From Cristatella mucedo (taxonomy: Eukaryota; Bryozoa; Phylactolaemata; Cristatellidae), in NCBI GenBank assembly GCA_009760855.2, contig WPIO01000226.1:197638-261637 (forward strand): a stretch of 64,000 nt of DNA. Reading direction: 5' to 3'. Position numbers and translations under genes: made by a program. The notes beneath the pieces were generated by a model. That model was given only the letters and a program-made list of their open reading frames with translations. It was not told the DNA's origin and ran no database searches. Positions 12,411 to 59,865 of the stretch are shown here, in pieces; position 1 is the stretch's first letter, and every line of letters begins with the position of its first letter.

Positions 12411-13014
12411 ATTGGTTCTCAGCCTTCCTAATGCCACTAACCATTAATACAGTTTCTCATGTTGTGGCGACAACCAACCATAAAATTATTGCGTGCAAAA
12501 TGTGGAAATGCATTTCTCGATGGTCTTAGGCGACTACTATAAAAGGGTCGTTCGACCCCTAATGGGGTCGCGACCCACAGGTTGAGAACAGCTGGTCTAA
12601 CTCATTACTCGTATTTTGCTCACAAGATAACCACAATAATCGCTTGAATAATGCACTAAGGGAACGACTTCATGTCTGCATATGAACTTCAAAGCTCGCC
12701 ATAAGAGAATCAACCGGTATTAGGCTTACAGAGGCACAACAAAGCAAACGAATATCATGCTCGCAAAATCAAGCATGACATTCGTCAGTACTCTGCTTAG
12801 GCAAACAAGCAAAAGCAGGTAGGAAGGCTCCCAACGCTTCCACAGAGCAGCAGGATCTGTGGCTGGTAGCCTGCACTGAATCAGGCTCAGCTAAGCAGGC
12901 TCACATGGGCACAAAGGACGTCCACTGGGGCGATCAGAGAGCCGATCGGAACAGCCAAGCCTCGGCGATTACATTCCACATGACAAGACAACTATAAACT
13001 CAGATAAGGGACCA
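12411..13014. other. No gene recognised
   Basis: Intergenic sequence beyond the putative chitin synthase 3' end. At 12,560-12,595 the GGGGTCGCGACCCACAGGTT stretch resembles hAT-like element ends seen in animal genomes, but I cannot support a call. Confidence 0.35.
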
Positions 13015-13999
13015 GCACCTGCACGAGGAAAGCTTTATTCGATTTTGGTTGCTTTTGCAAGATCACAACCGGGCTGCGACGACTGCGTTGGCAAACGGCT
13101 GTGCTGTGTTTTACATGAGGACCAAGGAAAGAATATTCGCCAACCGAGTAAGCCCGATGACGGCTCAACTGCCATTGAGTGGCCTAGAATCAAGCTGGCT
13201 GAAGCACAGGGTGGTAGAGTTCGTTTCCAGCTGCTCAAGCCGCAGAGCGGCACCACAATCCTTCAGCTCTGGGCAGGCGGCTGCAGGTGGCCGGGGGGAT
13301 AGGCTGTGGGCATAGGCCAAAAGCATACAGTCGTAAATGAAGCTGCTGCTTGCGAATCAGTGCTGCCGATTCAGCACTGCTCGCGACGACGGCAGAATCC
13401 CAAGCAGGAAAGACGTTTGGAGTCGCCGAGGCAGAGGCAAGTGCACGATCGGCTCACGTACAGAGCAATGCAGAGCAAGCAGTATGCTCTGCGCCACCGC
13501 TGCCGCCTCGCGAATAGCATCGGCCGCATCGGCGGCGGCTGCAGCTGCAGCCACCGTTGACTAGGAGCTGCCGCAGCAGCAGCAACTACTTGTTTACCGG
13601 AGCACTGCTGCTGCCCGCAGGCGACACGGAAGCGGACCTGGCGAAAGTGAAGCAGCAGCAGCAGCAGCAGCTCGTGTCAGCACGACGGGCTGCCATTCGG
13701 CAGACGAGAGAGAACGAATGAGGGGGCGAAGCCCCTGAACGAAGAAGCGAGGACGAGCTGCTGCTGCTGCGCCGAGTAGGTCAGCTTTTGCACAGATGTT
13801 CGGCCGACAGGCGTGAACAGCAGCGGCCTGCCAGCAGGCCGAGGCGCGCTGCGCGCCTCCTCCGAGTAAGCAAGCAGCGATGCATTTGCAGCTGTGTGCA
13901 CAGCTCGCTCTCTCTCTCTCTCTCTCCCTCTCTCTCTCCCTCTCTCTCTCCATCCTCCCTCTCAATCGCGATGGCCTCGAGCGAGTGGGCAGACGACGG
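13015..13999 (-). other. Probable 3' UTR of the chitin synthase
   Basis: About 1 kb downstream of the stop to a candidate polyadenylation signal. Holds CTG-type triplet runs in the sense direction (13,650-13,673) and a GA array (13,905-13,951). Several overlapping short ORFs here are low complexity. The extent is inferred only from the first clear AATAAA. Confidence 0.5.
13034..13039 (-). terminator. Candidate polyadenylation signal AATAAA
   Basis: TTTATT on the plus strand, AATAAA on the gene strand, and the first such hexamer I see downstream of the chitin synthase stop. Cleavage would fall near 13,015-13,025. Confidence 0.45.
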
Positions 14000-49291
<35,292 letters not shown>

Positions 49292-49371
49292 CTGCAACGA
49301 GGCGAAATCTATCGGTTAGCCTTCCTCTGGCGGCGGCTTCTCGCGAGCAACGAGGGTAACATTCTCCTAGT

Positions 49372-49372
<1 letters not shown>

Positions 49373-49423
<51 letters not shown>
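49373..49423. repeat. (GA)n array
   Basis: About 50 bases of pure GA, about 80 bases upstream of exon A on the gene strand. Confidence 0.95.
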
Positions 49424-49425
<2 letters not shown>

Positions 49426-49727
49426 GAAAGGGAAGAGAGAGACAGAGAGCGCGAGATAGAGACATACAGACAGAAAGACAGAGACAGAGCGAGTAGAGTC
49501 ATTGAGGCTCTGTCCAAAGCCAACCGATCAAAAAATCGTTCGCGAGTTGAGTCGGGCAAAGAAGCTGTGGCCCGATCCTTCAGAGCGACGCTGCCTGGCT
49601 ACGCTTGCTTGGCCTCCCCTAACGCCACCCGTTACGAACGCTCCCTGTCGCGATAAATACTAGTTGATTTATTCTTATCGATTAATTCTTCTAGATTCTT
49701 CTAGATTTATTCTTCTAGTTCTTCTAG

Positions 49728-51048
49728 AGCGCCTCTCATCTCGCCTGGGCATCACTGGCACTGGTCTGCAGTGGTTCAGGTCCCATCTCAGTGGGAGACA
49801 CCAGAGTATTGACGTGAATCGACAAAGATCATCTGAAGTACCTCTGAAATATGGAGTTCCTCAGGGCTCAGTGCTAGGTCTGGTTTTTTCACGGTTTATA
49901 CTCTCCCTCTTGCTGATGTGATTGCCAAGCACAATCTAGGCTTTCACTTCTATGCGGATGACACTCAGTTGTACCTTTGCTTTGATCCCTCCCAGCCTTC
50001 GAGCACCTCAAATTCTCTCAACTCACTTGCTGCATGCATTGATGACATCAGCACATGGATGGCAGCAAATTTTCTAAAACTAAAGGATGACAAAACTAAC
50101 GTACTAGTTATGGGCAAACCCAGTATGATTCACAGATCAGAAAGGCTGACTCTCAAAATTGGCTCTGCTAGCATATCTCCAGTTGAATCAGCTCGATATC
50201 TAGGTGTCATATTCCAAAGCGACCTCTCGTTAGACGACCATATCAGCTCCTCTGTCAAATCTGCCTATTTTCAGCTTGATAATATTGCTAAAATTTTGGT
50301 TTGTTTAGACAAGGATACCACGTCAAAGTTGATCCATGCATTCGTGACATCCCGTCTCGACTTATGCAACTCACTGCTTACTGGCCTACCAGCATGTGCG
50401 ATCAGGCGATTGCAGCTGGTGCAAAACTCTACAGCTAGGCTTGTCTGTCGTGAGCGTCGCAGTTGCCACATTACTCCACTTCTCGCCGACCTGCACTGGC
50501 TACCAGTCAAGCAACGGATTGACTTCAAGGTTTTGTTGCTCACTTTTAGGTCCCTTCATTCTATGGCTCCAGCCTATCTCTCAGATATAAAACCCCATCA
50601 GGCAAAGCATCGTACCACCCGCTTTTCGGAATCCAACAGTCTAGAAATACCTCGTACAAACCTTAAATCCTTTGGAGACCACGCATTTAGTTCGTATGCT
50701 CCCAAAGCCTGGAACTCCCTCCCGACCTGCGTCAGAACATCCGCTTACCTGATCACATTTAAAAAGAACTTAAAAACACACCTATTTAGGACAGCATTTA
50801 GTGAGTCCCTGTGATTCATCCTTGATGTGCTTTTGCGTGCTGACACTGTGCATGCTGCCACTAGCCACATTTACATGCTGACCCTGTGCTTGTCACCCCT
50901 AACCATATTATTCCTTTCGTTTGTTTTTCAAGCATGATTTTACATACCATTCAATCGCATTTCACTTTGCAGCAAATGTAAAGTGCCTAGAAAGAGATTA
51001 AGTTCTCTAAGGGCGCTGTATCAAGTGCATTCTTATTAATATTATTCT
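49728..51048 (+). mobile_element. LINE family A, youngest-looking copy
   Basis: 5'-truncated in the RT domain (GITGTGLQWFRSHLSGRHQS, YGVPQGSVLG). After one frameshift, a clean 298-codon frame (49,918-50,814) runs from HNLGFHFYADDTQLYLCFDP, the catalytic ADD box, through LVQNSTARLVCRERRSCHIT to the C-terminal LKTHLFRTAFSESL. The 3' region and hairpin end at about 51,045 in a short ATT-rich tail. Best preserved copy in the window. Confidence 0.92.
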
Positions 51049-51061
51049 TTATCAAGTTCTT

Positions 51062-51203
51062 CTTTTGTATAGCGGCAGAAGAGCCTTAAAGGCTATTGCA
51101 GCCGCTTGCTGCAGCAATACAGGATCGCCCGCAGCAGGATTTGAACACACGACCTCTGAGCCGAGGTGGTGAATCAGGTTAGAGGGGCCGAATCGCGACC
51201 GAT
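51062..51203 (-). mobile_element. SINE family 2 copy
   Basis: TATAGCGGCAGAAGAGCCTT, AAGGCTATTGCAGCCGCTTG, CGCAGCAGGATTTGAACACA (B-box complement), then the head. Adjacent to the LINE A tail. Confidence 0.75.
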
Positions 51204-51387
51204 GTCAATATATTGCAACTCGCAGCGGCCGCGTTGCTTTGACTAGCTCCTGCTCCGATTTCAGAGGCTTTGGCTTCAACGCTAGACGGCAATGTGCTCT
51301 TGTTTCCAGTAAATTGAGTGACACCTCTGCAGCTCTGCATCGTCTAGCACTGGGGCTTGCGCTTCTTATGCAATGCGTAATTGTGTT

Positions 51388-51655
51388 GATGATAATAAAA
51401 TTAACAATAGTACATTTTTTTAACGCCCTCAGAGAACTTAATATTTTTGCAACCACTTTACAAGTGCTGCACAGGAAGCGTGTTTGAATGGTTAGGGGTG
51501 ACTTGCTCTGTGACTACAAGCATAACATGGTTAGAAAGGGAACAGGCACAGGGTCAGCAATGAAAAACGATTAGTGGCAGCATGCAAAGTGTCAGCACGC
51601 ATAAGCATGCGTAGAGCGAATTACATAGACTCACGAAATGCCGCGATATCGTTGA
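51388..51655 (-). mobile_element. LINE family A 3' end
   Basis: TAACGCCCTCAGAGAACTTA, GTGCTGCACAGGAAGCGTGT, GGTTAGGGGTGACTTGCTCT and the GCATGC-rich block. Confidence 0.65.
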
Positions 51656-51659
51656 TGAA

Positions 51660-52226
51660 TAAGTTTATCAGACAAGCGAGAGCTGATTCATTTCTACAGC
51701 TAGCGAAGGTATGTTGATTTGTGTGAGTTCGTATGACTCGGTTCCTAGGTTTGTGAAGTCTTAGGATCAGCTCTTCATAATGACCTCGCACATAATTCTA
51801 TTTTCCTTTCTTACACTATGATTTCCCGTAGGACGATATTGCAATCGATATATTTAAATCATACTGTTTGGTGCTTTCTAAACACAGCTGAAGGTTCGGC
51901 TGCGTAGTTTAAGTACAGTCAGCAAGAGTCATTTCTTGTTGTTCTCGATATTGAACAGGTTAGACTCGTACTGATTTTACAGGGATGACAACAAGACAGA
52001 ACTACTCCTGTTCGAGTTCACCACAATGCCCACCTACATCAAAGGGCTGTGAGCACTGAGACAACAAAAACTCAAATACATTCGAGAAGACGCGTGACTG
52101 CCGCATTTTCAGATTGACCTGACTTAAACTGTCTCTTCCTTAAGCACATTAAAGGCATCCTGGACGCTTCTCGCAGTATTAAAAAGTTAAGCCCATTTAG
52201 GTCAGGTATAGAAAATATAAATGGAA

Positions 52227-52302
<76 letters not shown>

Positions 52303-53030
52303 TTCTTGAAAATATACTGCATGCACACACCGCGCTCGGCTGAGTAGAAAGAGCGTTGAATGCACCGAGTTGGAATTGTATTTCAGATTGCAGTAGATTT
52401 CGAATGCAGTATCTCTCATGTCTCCAGGCTTACTGCTGGCTAATTAAGCAGGGTTTGCACGGTTAATATCTACTGGGTCTTGCTCCGGTCTCGGGTGCAT
52501 GCGTTGCCGAGATGGACCTTAACCAATAGTAGACCAATGAAGCGAAGAATGTTCTACGTCTGTAATTCTGGGCTAATACCGACGGACGAGCGAGGGAAGC
52601 AGGAGCGACATAAATGCGGCAGGAGAGCGACTGAGGTTCGACGGAAGTGAGAAGCAGAAGAAAAGCCACAGGTGTCATAAACGGCTAGGCGCTTATTCAT
52701 TGCTTTGACCGCATGGCTAACGACTTGTCTTGCTCTGTACGATCGACGTATTACGTCCGACTCCGTGTTTATAGAATACCACGAGCTTAATTTTTCTCAT
52801 CTGCAGGGGTCCAATCCACAGTTGGATAGCTGCTGCAAACTTCAATTAACTGGGGAAGTGCATTAGGGATGACCGTTTCGTAACTCCCTCATGACAGAAA
52901 GGTTTTCACGCCCAGTCAACGGGCTGAACAAGCACGTTGCTGGAAGGAAGCAAGATGTGAGCAAACCGTCCGTGTTAAATTCCGACGAGAACGTAGACCA
53001 AACCAGAACCAAGGCAAGACTGAGAAAACC
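51660..53030. other. Unassigned intergenic sequence with an (AT) array
   Basis: No gene seen; (AT)n at 52,231-52,299 is the only clear structure. Confidence 0.5.
52231..52299. repeat. (AT)34 array
   Basis: Sixty-nine bases of uninterrupted AT. Confidence 0.95.
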
Positions 53031-53039
53031 TTCATATAT

Positions 53040-53270
53040 TTGATGGCAATTAAACCAACTTACTAGTTATGGGCAAACCAAGTGTGATTCGAAAAATTGT
53101 AAAAAAAGTCTCACAATCGGCTCTGCCAGCATATCTAATGTTGCATCTGCACGAAATCTAGTGTCGTGTTCCAAAGTGACCTTTCCTTTGACCACCACAT
53201 CAACTCACCAGTCAAGTTAGCCTAATTAAAGTTCTTGGAGGGCTCTATACGGATGTCTTTTTCTTATTAT
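53040..53270 (+). mobile_element. LINE family A internal fragment
   Basis: LLVMGKPSVIR-like start, then the CTGCCAGCATATCTAATGTT and AAAGTGACCTTTCCTTTGAC segments; truncated on both sides. Confidence 0.6.
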
Positions 53271-53436
53271 TATCAGAGACCAGTCGCAGCCTGCTTAATC
53301 AATCCAAATACACAGGGCGGTAAAAGTCAAGTGCCGATTGCATACATATTTCTATGAGACCGTGCATGTTATGGCTGATAACCAGCAAATTATAGACAGT
53401 GCCTGCCCGCTTCGAACGAGACCAGCTGAAAATGCC

Positions 53437-53573
53437 GATCTGGTTTGGCCCAGTGGTTAAGGTGCTTGCCCCAACCAAAGTTTGGCCGAGGTCGTGAGCT
53501 CGATCCCTGTGGCATATGGGAAGCGCCTAAATAGAGACTAAATTCTCTTAAGGCTCAATAAAAATAAATTATA
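53437..53573 (+). mobile_element. SINE family 1 copy
   Basis: TGGTTTGGCCCAGTGGTTAA, CCAACCAAAGTTTGGCCGAG, GAGCTCGATCCCTGTGGCAT, GGAAGCGCCTAAATAGAGAC, then a weakened hairpin and AT tail. Confidence 0.85.
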
Positions 53574-53691
53574 TTATTAATACTACTATTAAAATTAGCT
53601 GCTGCTCGATCTTGACCAAATTCCCCTAGCTGGCTTTTGATTCTGTCACAGGCAAAGGTCAATCAAGTCGAGGTTGGCATATAATGATACT

Positions 53692-53850
53692 ATTAATAAT
53701 ATATTTGATAAAGCGGCATCAGAGAACCCAATCTTTTTCTAGACGATTTACATTTGCTGCAAAGGAAACACCGTCGAACGGTGAGTGGTATCGTGCTCGA
53801 TAAACAAAATAAACAACATGGTTAGGGGTGACATGCACAGGGTCGACGAT
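53692..53850 (-). mobile_element. LINE family A 3' end
   Basis: TTTGATAAAGCGGCATCAGA, GCTGCAAAGGAAACACCGTC and GGTTAGGGGTGACATGCACA. Confidence 0.7.
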
Positions 53851-53854
53851 AAAA

Positions 53855-54705
53855 CCGAACGGCTGCTCATGGGACACCCTAAGCGTGTGGCTGGATTAAA
53901 AGGCTTTGCTCTTCTAATAGGTGATGCTTAAAAGCTTCATCCAGAAGACTGCTTCTACAGCTAGCCATCACGTCCGATCCCTATCCAAGATTAGGAGCTG
54001 TCTTCCACTGTGGCTTGCAAACAATTTAACTAGCTCCTTAGTTCTGTCTCGGCTTGATTATTGTAATTTCGCTTTTGGCTGGGCTACCACAGAAAGCTAC
54101 TAGGCCACTGTAGATGACAATGAACATGGCTGCAAGGCTAGTTTTTAAGTCTCTGAGGTGAGAGCACGTGTCTCCTTTGCTCAAAGAGCTAGGATGAATG
54201 CCGGTTGAGCAACAGATACACAGCAAAGTTCTTGCGCTGACCCACAAGGTCCGCCACAGATTGGCTCCTTCGTACCTAGCTGAACTGCTGCATCAGTTTC
54301 AGCCTCTTCGTGCCCTCAGGTCCTGTGTGGACAATACATTAGCTGTTCCATTCCTCCGTTTTAAGACCGTTGGCGACAGAACCTTTAGCTCTGCAGGTCC
54401 TAGACTGTGGAGCTCGCTTCCACAATTCTTTTGCAAAGACAACTACTCTCCTGCTGCCGACTATGGCTCATTCTTTTCAGTGGTCCTGAGCTGCTACTTC
54501 CATGCCACTCACTAGCTCAACTGCTCTCCTGACCCTGCAATGCTTCCCACTTTTTCTTTTTTGCGTGAGACGAAGTTTGTCGGCTACCGAATGCTTCCCG
54601 AAAGCCGCTTAGGCTATGAGTGAGCTATACAAAACTCTCCTGCGGAACATCGGCATAGTCAACATGACTTTGTGGAGTTGCAGACGGAGATACATTACAT
54701 TATTT
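53855..54705 (+). mobile_element. LINE family B C-terminal half
   Basis: Fragments VDDKTERLLMGHPKR, SSLVLSRLDYCNFAFGWATT, EQQIHSKVLALTHKVRHRLA and PSYLAELLHQFQPLRALRSC occur in order with frame changes. They are followed by the RLWSSLP box and the 3' region ending near TACATTACATTA. Confidence 0.8.
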
Positions 54706-55829
54706 ACATCATGCAAGGGTGGTAAGTGGCAGCATGCAACAGTGTCAATAGGCGTAAGCAAGCTTAGGAAGAATCACAGTCTTTTTAACATGGGCGATCA
54801 AATTCAGTGGTGGCGTTCGTACCGTTCGGCATAAAAATCACGTAGAAATTGCGGAACCATAAAGACAAACATGGATGCGTTCAGAAAAAGTATTACGAGC
54901 CAGTGCTTCCCATCATTCCGTCAGGCCCAAGCTTGCTAGTGCAGTGCCACAAAATGACAATAACTGATGTCCTGGATGGGCAGGCTCCCATGCCAAAGCA
55001 AATTTTTTGAGCTAGCTCACACGGCTTATGGTTTCCTGCAGACATTAAACTAGCTTGGACTAACACCGAGGTCTTAGCGTAATGGTAGAACGCTTGCACT
55101 TTATATCCTACGTCGCCAATTCAAGTAACGTCCCAGGTAATTCCTTATTTGCAAACGGGAGCGATAGTTGCCATGGTTCTTATCGTGCTAGATAAATGAG
55201 GCTGGCAGATCTGTACACATTTACTCGATTTGGTTGACTCGACCAAGTGGGAGTTTGAGAAAGCATACAGAATGTCTGGGCTGCCTGTTCATAGAATTTG
55301 ACCCAATGGGTACTGTAAGTAGAACCAATCCATTATAGCAAAATCCGTTCTCTGCTTTTTATAAAGAAAATGTCGAGAGTCAAAGGAGCGTAATAAAAAA
55401 CGCTGAAGTAGATGAAAGTTCATAAAAGTTCCTTAGCTGCTCCTAGATCAGCATCTTACATTTCTCTCTTTGTACATTTTCTCCAGTCCCACTTATACTT
55501 TTTCTATCAATCACATTTTAACGAGTGCTTGCCCATTAGAAACATGATTATGCCAGGTCATCAGATCTTCCCTAATAGTTGCCATTGGATCTAGAGCAAA
55601 TCCTCTGGTCAAACAAAAGAAATGAAGCAGACGGTGCTCAGTGTGACTGGGCAATGGTTTTTTCATGTCTAATAAAAGCCTCTGCTGCCTTGCCAATTTA
55701 GTCACTAATTAAATTCTGGGATTTGAATGGTTTGCAGATTATATACGAATGTGCATTTTCTGAGAGACCTCTCTGACTAAAAGTTAGCTTAATTCTTTTG
55801 CATTTGTGTAGCAGACATTCGCACTTGAA

Positions 55830-56230
55830 TGTCAGCAGAATACTTTCTCAATTTTAACGACGATTAAAACCAACTTGCTGGCAGCGGGTTAGCCTAGCTT
55901 GGTTCGGTCTAGCAGCTAAGGCGCTTGCCCCGACCAAGGTATGGCTGAGGTCGTGGCCTCGAGCCCAAAGGCATATGTGAAGGCCCTGAATAGAGACTAA
56001 GTTCTCTTGTGACGCTATACAAATGAATTATGTAAATATTAGTACATTGGAAACTGTGTACCTCAAAACCAGCTCTACTTGCATAGCTCGTGTTGCATCT
56101 GCGCCTAATCTGAGTATTTTGTTTCAAAGTGACCGTTCTCTGGACGACCACACCAGGTCCAAAGTCTAGACTGACGACTATCAACTGTATAACATTGCAA
56201 ACACTCGGGCTTGCTAAGACAGTGTTCGCC
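55830..56230 (+). mobile_element. LINE family A fragment split by a SINE
   Basis: The MSAEYFLNFNDD-like remnant before 55,890 and VASAPNLSILFQSDRSLDDH after 56,040 are collinear halves of the RT segment, separated by the family 1 SINE. Confidence 0.7.
55893..56032 (+). mobile_element. SINE family 1 copy
   Basis: CTTGGTTCGGTCTAGCAGCT, CCGACCAAGGTATGGCTGAG, GTGGCCTCGAGCCC, CTGAATAGAGACTAAGTTCT, then ATACAAATGAATTATGTAAA. Confidence 0.85.
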
Positions 56231-56319
56231 AATACAGATCCGCAATTTCCTCTAGTCAATATTGCAGTAATCAGACATCAGTTGAGCTGAATTGGAACAG
56301 ATTCACTCTTATGTCAATT

Positions 56320-56545
56320 AGGTAACAACTTCATGCTTACTGTCAATACATTAACGAGACCTTTAGATCTTAAGAATTTAGCACGTACCGCTGCACAGTT
56401 TGGGCGACAGATATCTGGCGGCAGCGGCTGATGCGAATCGCGCGGCAGCAGCGGAGTGCTCTCCGCTTGGGCGTAACAAGCCAATGTGACGCAAGTAATC
56501 GCATGATACCGATGAGAGTGGGAGGTCTCCCACCCGCGCATCAAT
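56320..56545 (-). other. Open frame of unknown status
   Basis: Minus-strand frame MRGWETSHSHRYHAITC ... PLLPRDSHQPLPPDICRPNC. It is GC-richer than its surroundings, and a gtacgt follows the Ala codons at about 56,387. It might be an upstream exon on the chitin synthase strand, but its phase does not directly fit exon A. No homology recognised. Confidence 0.15.
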
Positions 56546-56754
56546 GCGTTCTTGTTTTGAACTCTGGCTGGACAGAAGACCCTAAATCTGCTTCTGCTCC
56601 GTCGGACCCCAGCTCACTGGTTTCATTTGCCTTGTTAATTTTTACCCCTAAGTGACGATTGTCCAGGAACCACACCAAAACGGTTACAGATGCCATTGAA
56701 CGCCGGGGGGGGGGGAGTGAGCTCTGGTCAGGTATGCCCACAAGGAGGCTGCGT

Positions 56755-57062
56755 TACAGAAAGGAACTTAAAACGCACCCTTTTGAGTACGGCATTTGGT
56801 GGGTCTTTGTGATTCGTCCTTGATGTGCATGTACCCACCTATTTGCTCGTGCCTGCTGCTTGCTGTGACTGCTGCTTGCGGATGTTACCACCAAACATTT
56901 GGTATCGCTTTATGTGCAACATCTGTTAAGTGCCTTGTGAGAGATTCAGTTAAATTCTATTGCGTATCACTTTGCAGCAAATGTAAAGCGCCTAGAAAGA
57001 GATTAAGTTCTCTGAGGGCGCTTTATCAAGTGCAATATTATTATTATTATTATTATTATAAG
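56755..57062 (+). mobile_element. LINE family A 3' end
   Basis: GGAACTTAAAACGCACCCTT, GGCATTTGGTGGGTCTTTGT, then AAAGCGCCTAGAAAGAGATT ... GAGGGCGCTTTATCAAGTG and (TTA)n: an intact terminal hairpin. Confidence 0.8.
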
Positions 57063-58260
57063 AACATGCTATTCAAATGTATTATTATTATTTTTTAATA
57101 AAGAAATGGCAGATATAGCATTTCAAGTTGATTTGACATCCTTCCCTAGAACTCATTACCAATTGAGGTAAAAAAATCAGTAGTTTCCAAATACAGCCCC
57201 CGAACAATCGTACGCTTGCTTGAGCGTGCTGACGCTGCAATGTCATCGCTAACTAATTAACTTACTTTTTCAGCACTAGTACCTAGAATAATATTTTTAT
57301 TTTTCATAGGGCTCTGCACAAATGTCTTGTTATTATCATCATTATTGTTAATAGTACGGCGTCAGAAGTAGATATATCTACTGGGCAGACGAATGGCCCT
57401 ACATTGGTAGAATATCAGGGGAAACAAGTCTGAACTAGAGCAATGTCGCAGCTAGTAGCCTCATTCTTACTACTACAGACCAAAGACTTTGGTATACGAT
57501 CTACTGGTCTCAACCTTAAAGTATCAAATTAAGCAAAGATAATTCCTGTTTTGAATGAGCGGCTTCTGAGAAATGTTTGTATCCTCCAGTGAGCTTTCTG
57601 TACGTGCGTAGCTTTCTCTACCTTCTCGGAGTTACTTTCTCAGCGGTGGTAGTCCAGAGTTCCAATGAGTGCTGGACCGTTAATTATGCCACGGTGTTAA
57701 TTTCCCCAATTTTCACACGGTTTAGCGGCGCACGGTTATGTAGACTAGAAAAAAGGCAAAGTCTTGATATAAACTTAAAAAGGTCCTGCAAGGGAACAAA
57801 GTAGGCCAAGCTAAAGAGCTATGCTTCCTACTCATTTAGCTCAAGTTTTCTGACCAGGAGAATATGGTAAATTAAGAATCTAGACTCGAGAACGCTCGAG
57901 CTTTATCAACGGTTACCGCCAGCCAAACACTGACACTGAAAAGGCTGGGTGCCAGAGAGTAATAAGACCAGGGTGACCTCTGTCTACTACATATTTACAG
58001 TCAGCAATGAGGGTGAGGGTGCGCCACCCCCCAGCAGTCCGGGGACGGCATCATTGGAGAACAATCATCATCTCTATCCTGGATCGTCATTGCAAGATCG
58101 TCATTACAAATGAAATGAAATGAATTATAGTACACTCGTTGTGCCACATTGGTACATCCCCTCGAGGTTGAAACGCTGGAGTGCTATACCAGCCAGATTA
58201 TGACAGCCCTAGAGATTATTAGCGGTTCCTTAATAAAATCTAGAGGAACCGTGGATAAGC
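57063..58260. other. No gene recognised
   Basis: AT-rich; short ORFs only. Confidence 0.5.
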
Positions 58261-58267
58261 CATAAGT

Positions 58268-58350
58268 GATAAGTAAAGCGCCTAGACAGAGATTGAGTTC
58301 TCTGAGGGCGCTTTATCAAGTGCATTATTATGATTACTATTATTAATTAG
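58268..58350 (+). mobile_element. LINE family A terminal hairpin and tail
   Basis: AAAGCGCCTAGACAGAGATT, GAGGGCGCTTTATCAAGTGC, ATT-rich end. Confidence 0.75.
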
Positions 58351-58407
58351 TCGGCTGCGCTTCGGTTACTGAGCCAGGTAGCTGTTCGCTATGGCTGGTG
58401 ATGGTAT

Positions 58408-58848
58408 GTGTGGCCCTCTATGGCTACCCAAACGAATGCTCAACACTATGGATGTGGTGCTGTTATATCTATGGAGCTCTTCGTTGCTTCCATGCTCTGC
58501 TACCGTCGTAACACCTACGTGCGCCGAGGCAGCAACTGCGACTCCTCGACCGCGCTTCGAGGTATCGGACTGGCAGTGATGTGTCGCATGTCAGCATGGA
58601 CTAGCTTTGTTGGAAGAGCTACGTCTTCGGCAGAGGACTTATGTGAAGACGCCTTTATCGAAAGTTTGAAGGGAAATGAAACGGCTAAAATTAGACCGAT
58701 CATGGTTTCAAAAACATTTTTGAGTCGATTGCTAGTGCTTTTCATGACTGGAGACGTGAAAGAGCTCTATGAAACCATCTTTCTCAGAAATCCTTCTCCA
58801 CCTAGGAATGTGTATTTGGTTAACCTGCAGCGTCCGAGCTTGGCTTAG
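58408..58848 (+). CDS. Unrecognised 146-codon ORF
   Basis: Open frame with LAVMCRMSAWTSFVGRATSS and LVLFMTGDVKELYETIFLR. The T-S-F-V-G phrase faintly recalls the stretch after VWA domains in VIT/VWA proteins, but this is not enough for a call. No splice context, and codon quality is not obviously better than background. It may be chance. Confidence 0.15.
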   Translation: MWPSMATQTNAQHYGCGAVISMELFVASMLCYRRNTYVRRGSNCDSSTALRGIGLAVMCRMSAWTSFVGRATSSAEDLCEDAFIESLKGNETAKIRPIMVSKTFLSRLLVLFMTGDVKELYETIFLRNPSPPRNVYLVNLQRPSLA

Positions 58849-59865
58849 CGCTAGGAGCTTGCTGCCCGTGGATAAAGTTCAGATCTGGGCCCAGTTTGAG
58901 AGTGGAAAGACGCCGCTAAGAAGACAGTTCACTTTCAATCGCAACGAGAGGGCATACATTTGGATTTTTTAACACTTAATAAGGGGAGCTTGACTGTTCG
59001 CGAAGCTGGGCTGCTCTGCCGCTTGGCTTCACAGCATGCACGTACCTGTTTACTCCGTTTACTCCATCTTTTCCATGCGGACCCTCGATCCTCCCGTCGT
59101 CGTGGAGAAATATCGGATTCTCCATGGCCTGACGCACCAGAAGTACCTAGCGCCGACCGGTCGCTGCCAAAACACTAGACTCTTATAGTGAAGGCTAAAA
59201 AAAGTGCAGCATTGAAAAAAATCATGGTTTCTGCAAAGAAGCCACGTTGAAGGCTGGGAAGAGACCTCTCATCGCTCGCCGAATGCACAGGCTGGGCTGG
59301 GCGGCTGATGCGGGCGTTTCGGCTCGTGGTGCGATCGTAGGCTGCATCGTCATTGTGCGTGACTAGCAGGCCGCACGGGAAGATGATAGAGCATGCGGCG
59401 ACCGCCTCCAGCAGATAAGCAGGAATGCTACGCATAATGCAGAGCCCGTCTGCTGCCGTAAGTGGAAGCTAGCTTTCCAGCAGGTGGCTCATACTGATGT
59501 TGTGCTGGCTGGTCTCAGAGTTAGCAGCCTCCTTACGAGCTCGGTCGAACTTAGAAACTGGCTTTGAGAGCCAACCAGACACAGTGTGAGGGTGGAAAAA
59601 GTTCAGAAAAGGCCTTTCAGATCACCGCCATCCTGATAATGGGCCGGTTCGCTTTCATGCGGATTTACTTTCAACAGATCATTCAACTTGGTTATGTAGC
59701 AGTCTAGAACGTCTGCCTTGTAATGTCCCTCAGCTCTGCACGAGCTTCGGTGTAAACGTGAAAATCTAAGCGCAAAGAAAATAAATGAAAAGAAGCGAGC
59801 TCTGTAAAGGGGAGCAAGGAGGCAAGGTCAGGGTCAGCTGGCATTTTACTAACCGGACCCGGCGG

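Noticed and set aside
55063-55140. tRNA-like stretch GGTCTTAGCGTAATGGTAGA
   Set aside because: The A-box-like part is fair but the B box and acceptor stem are not recognisable; could be a decayed tRNA-derived fragment.
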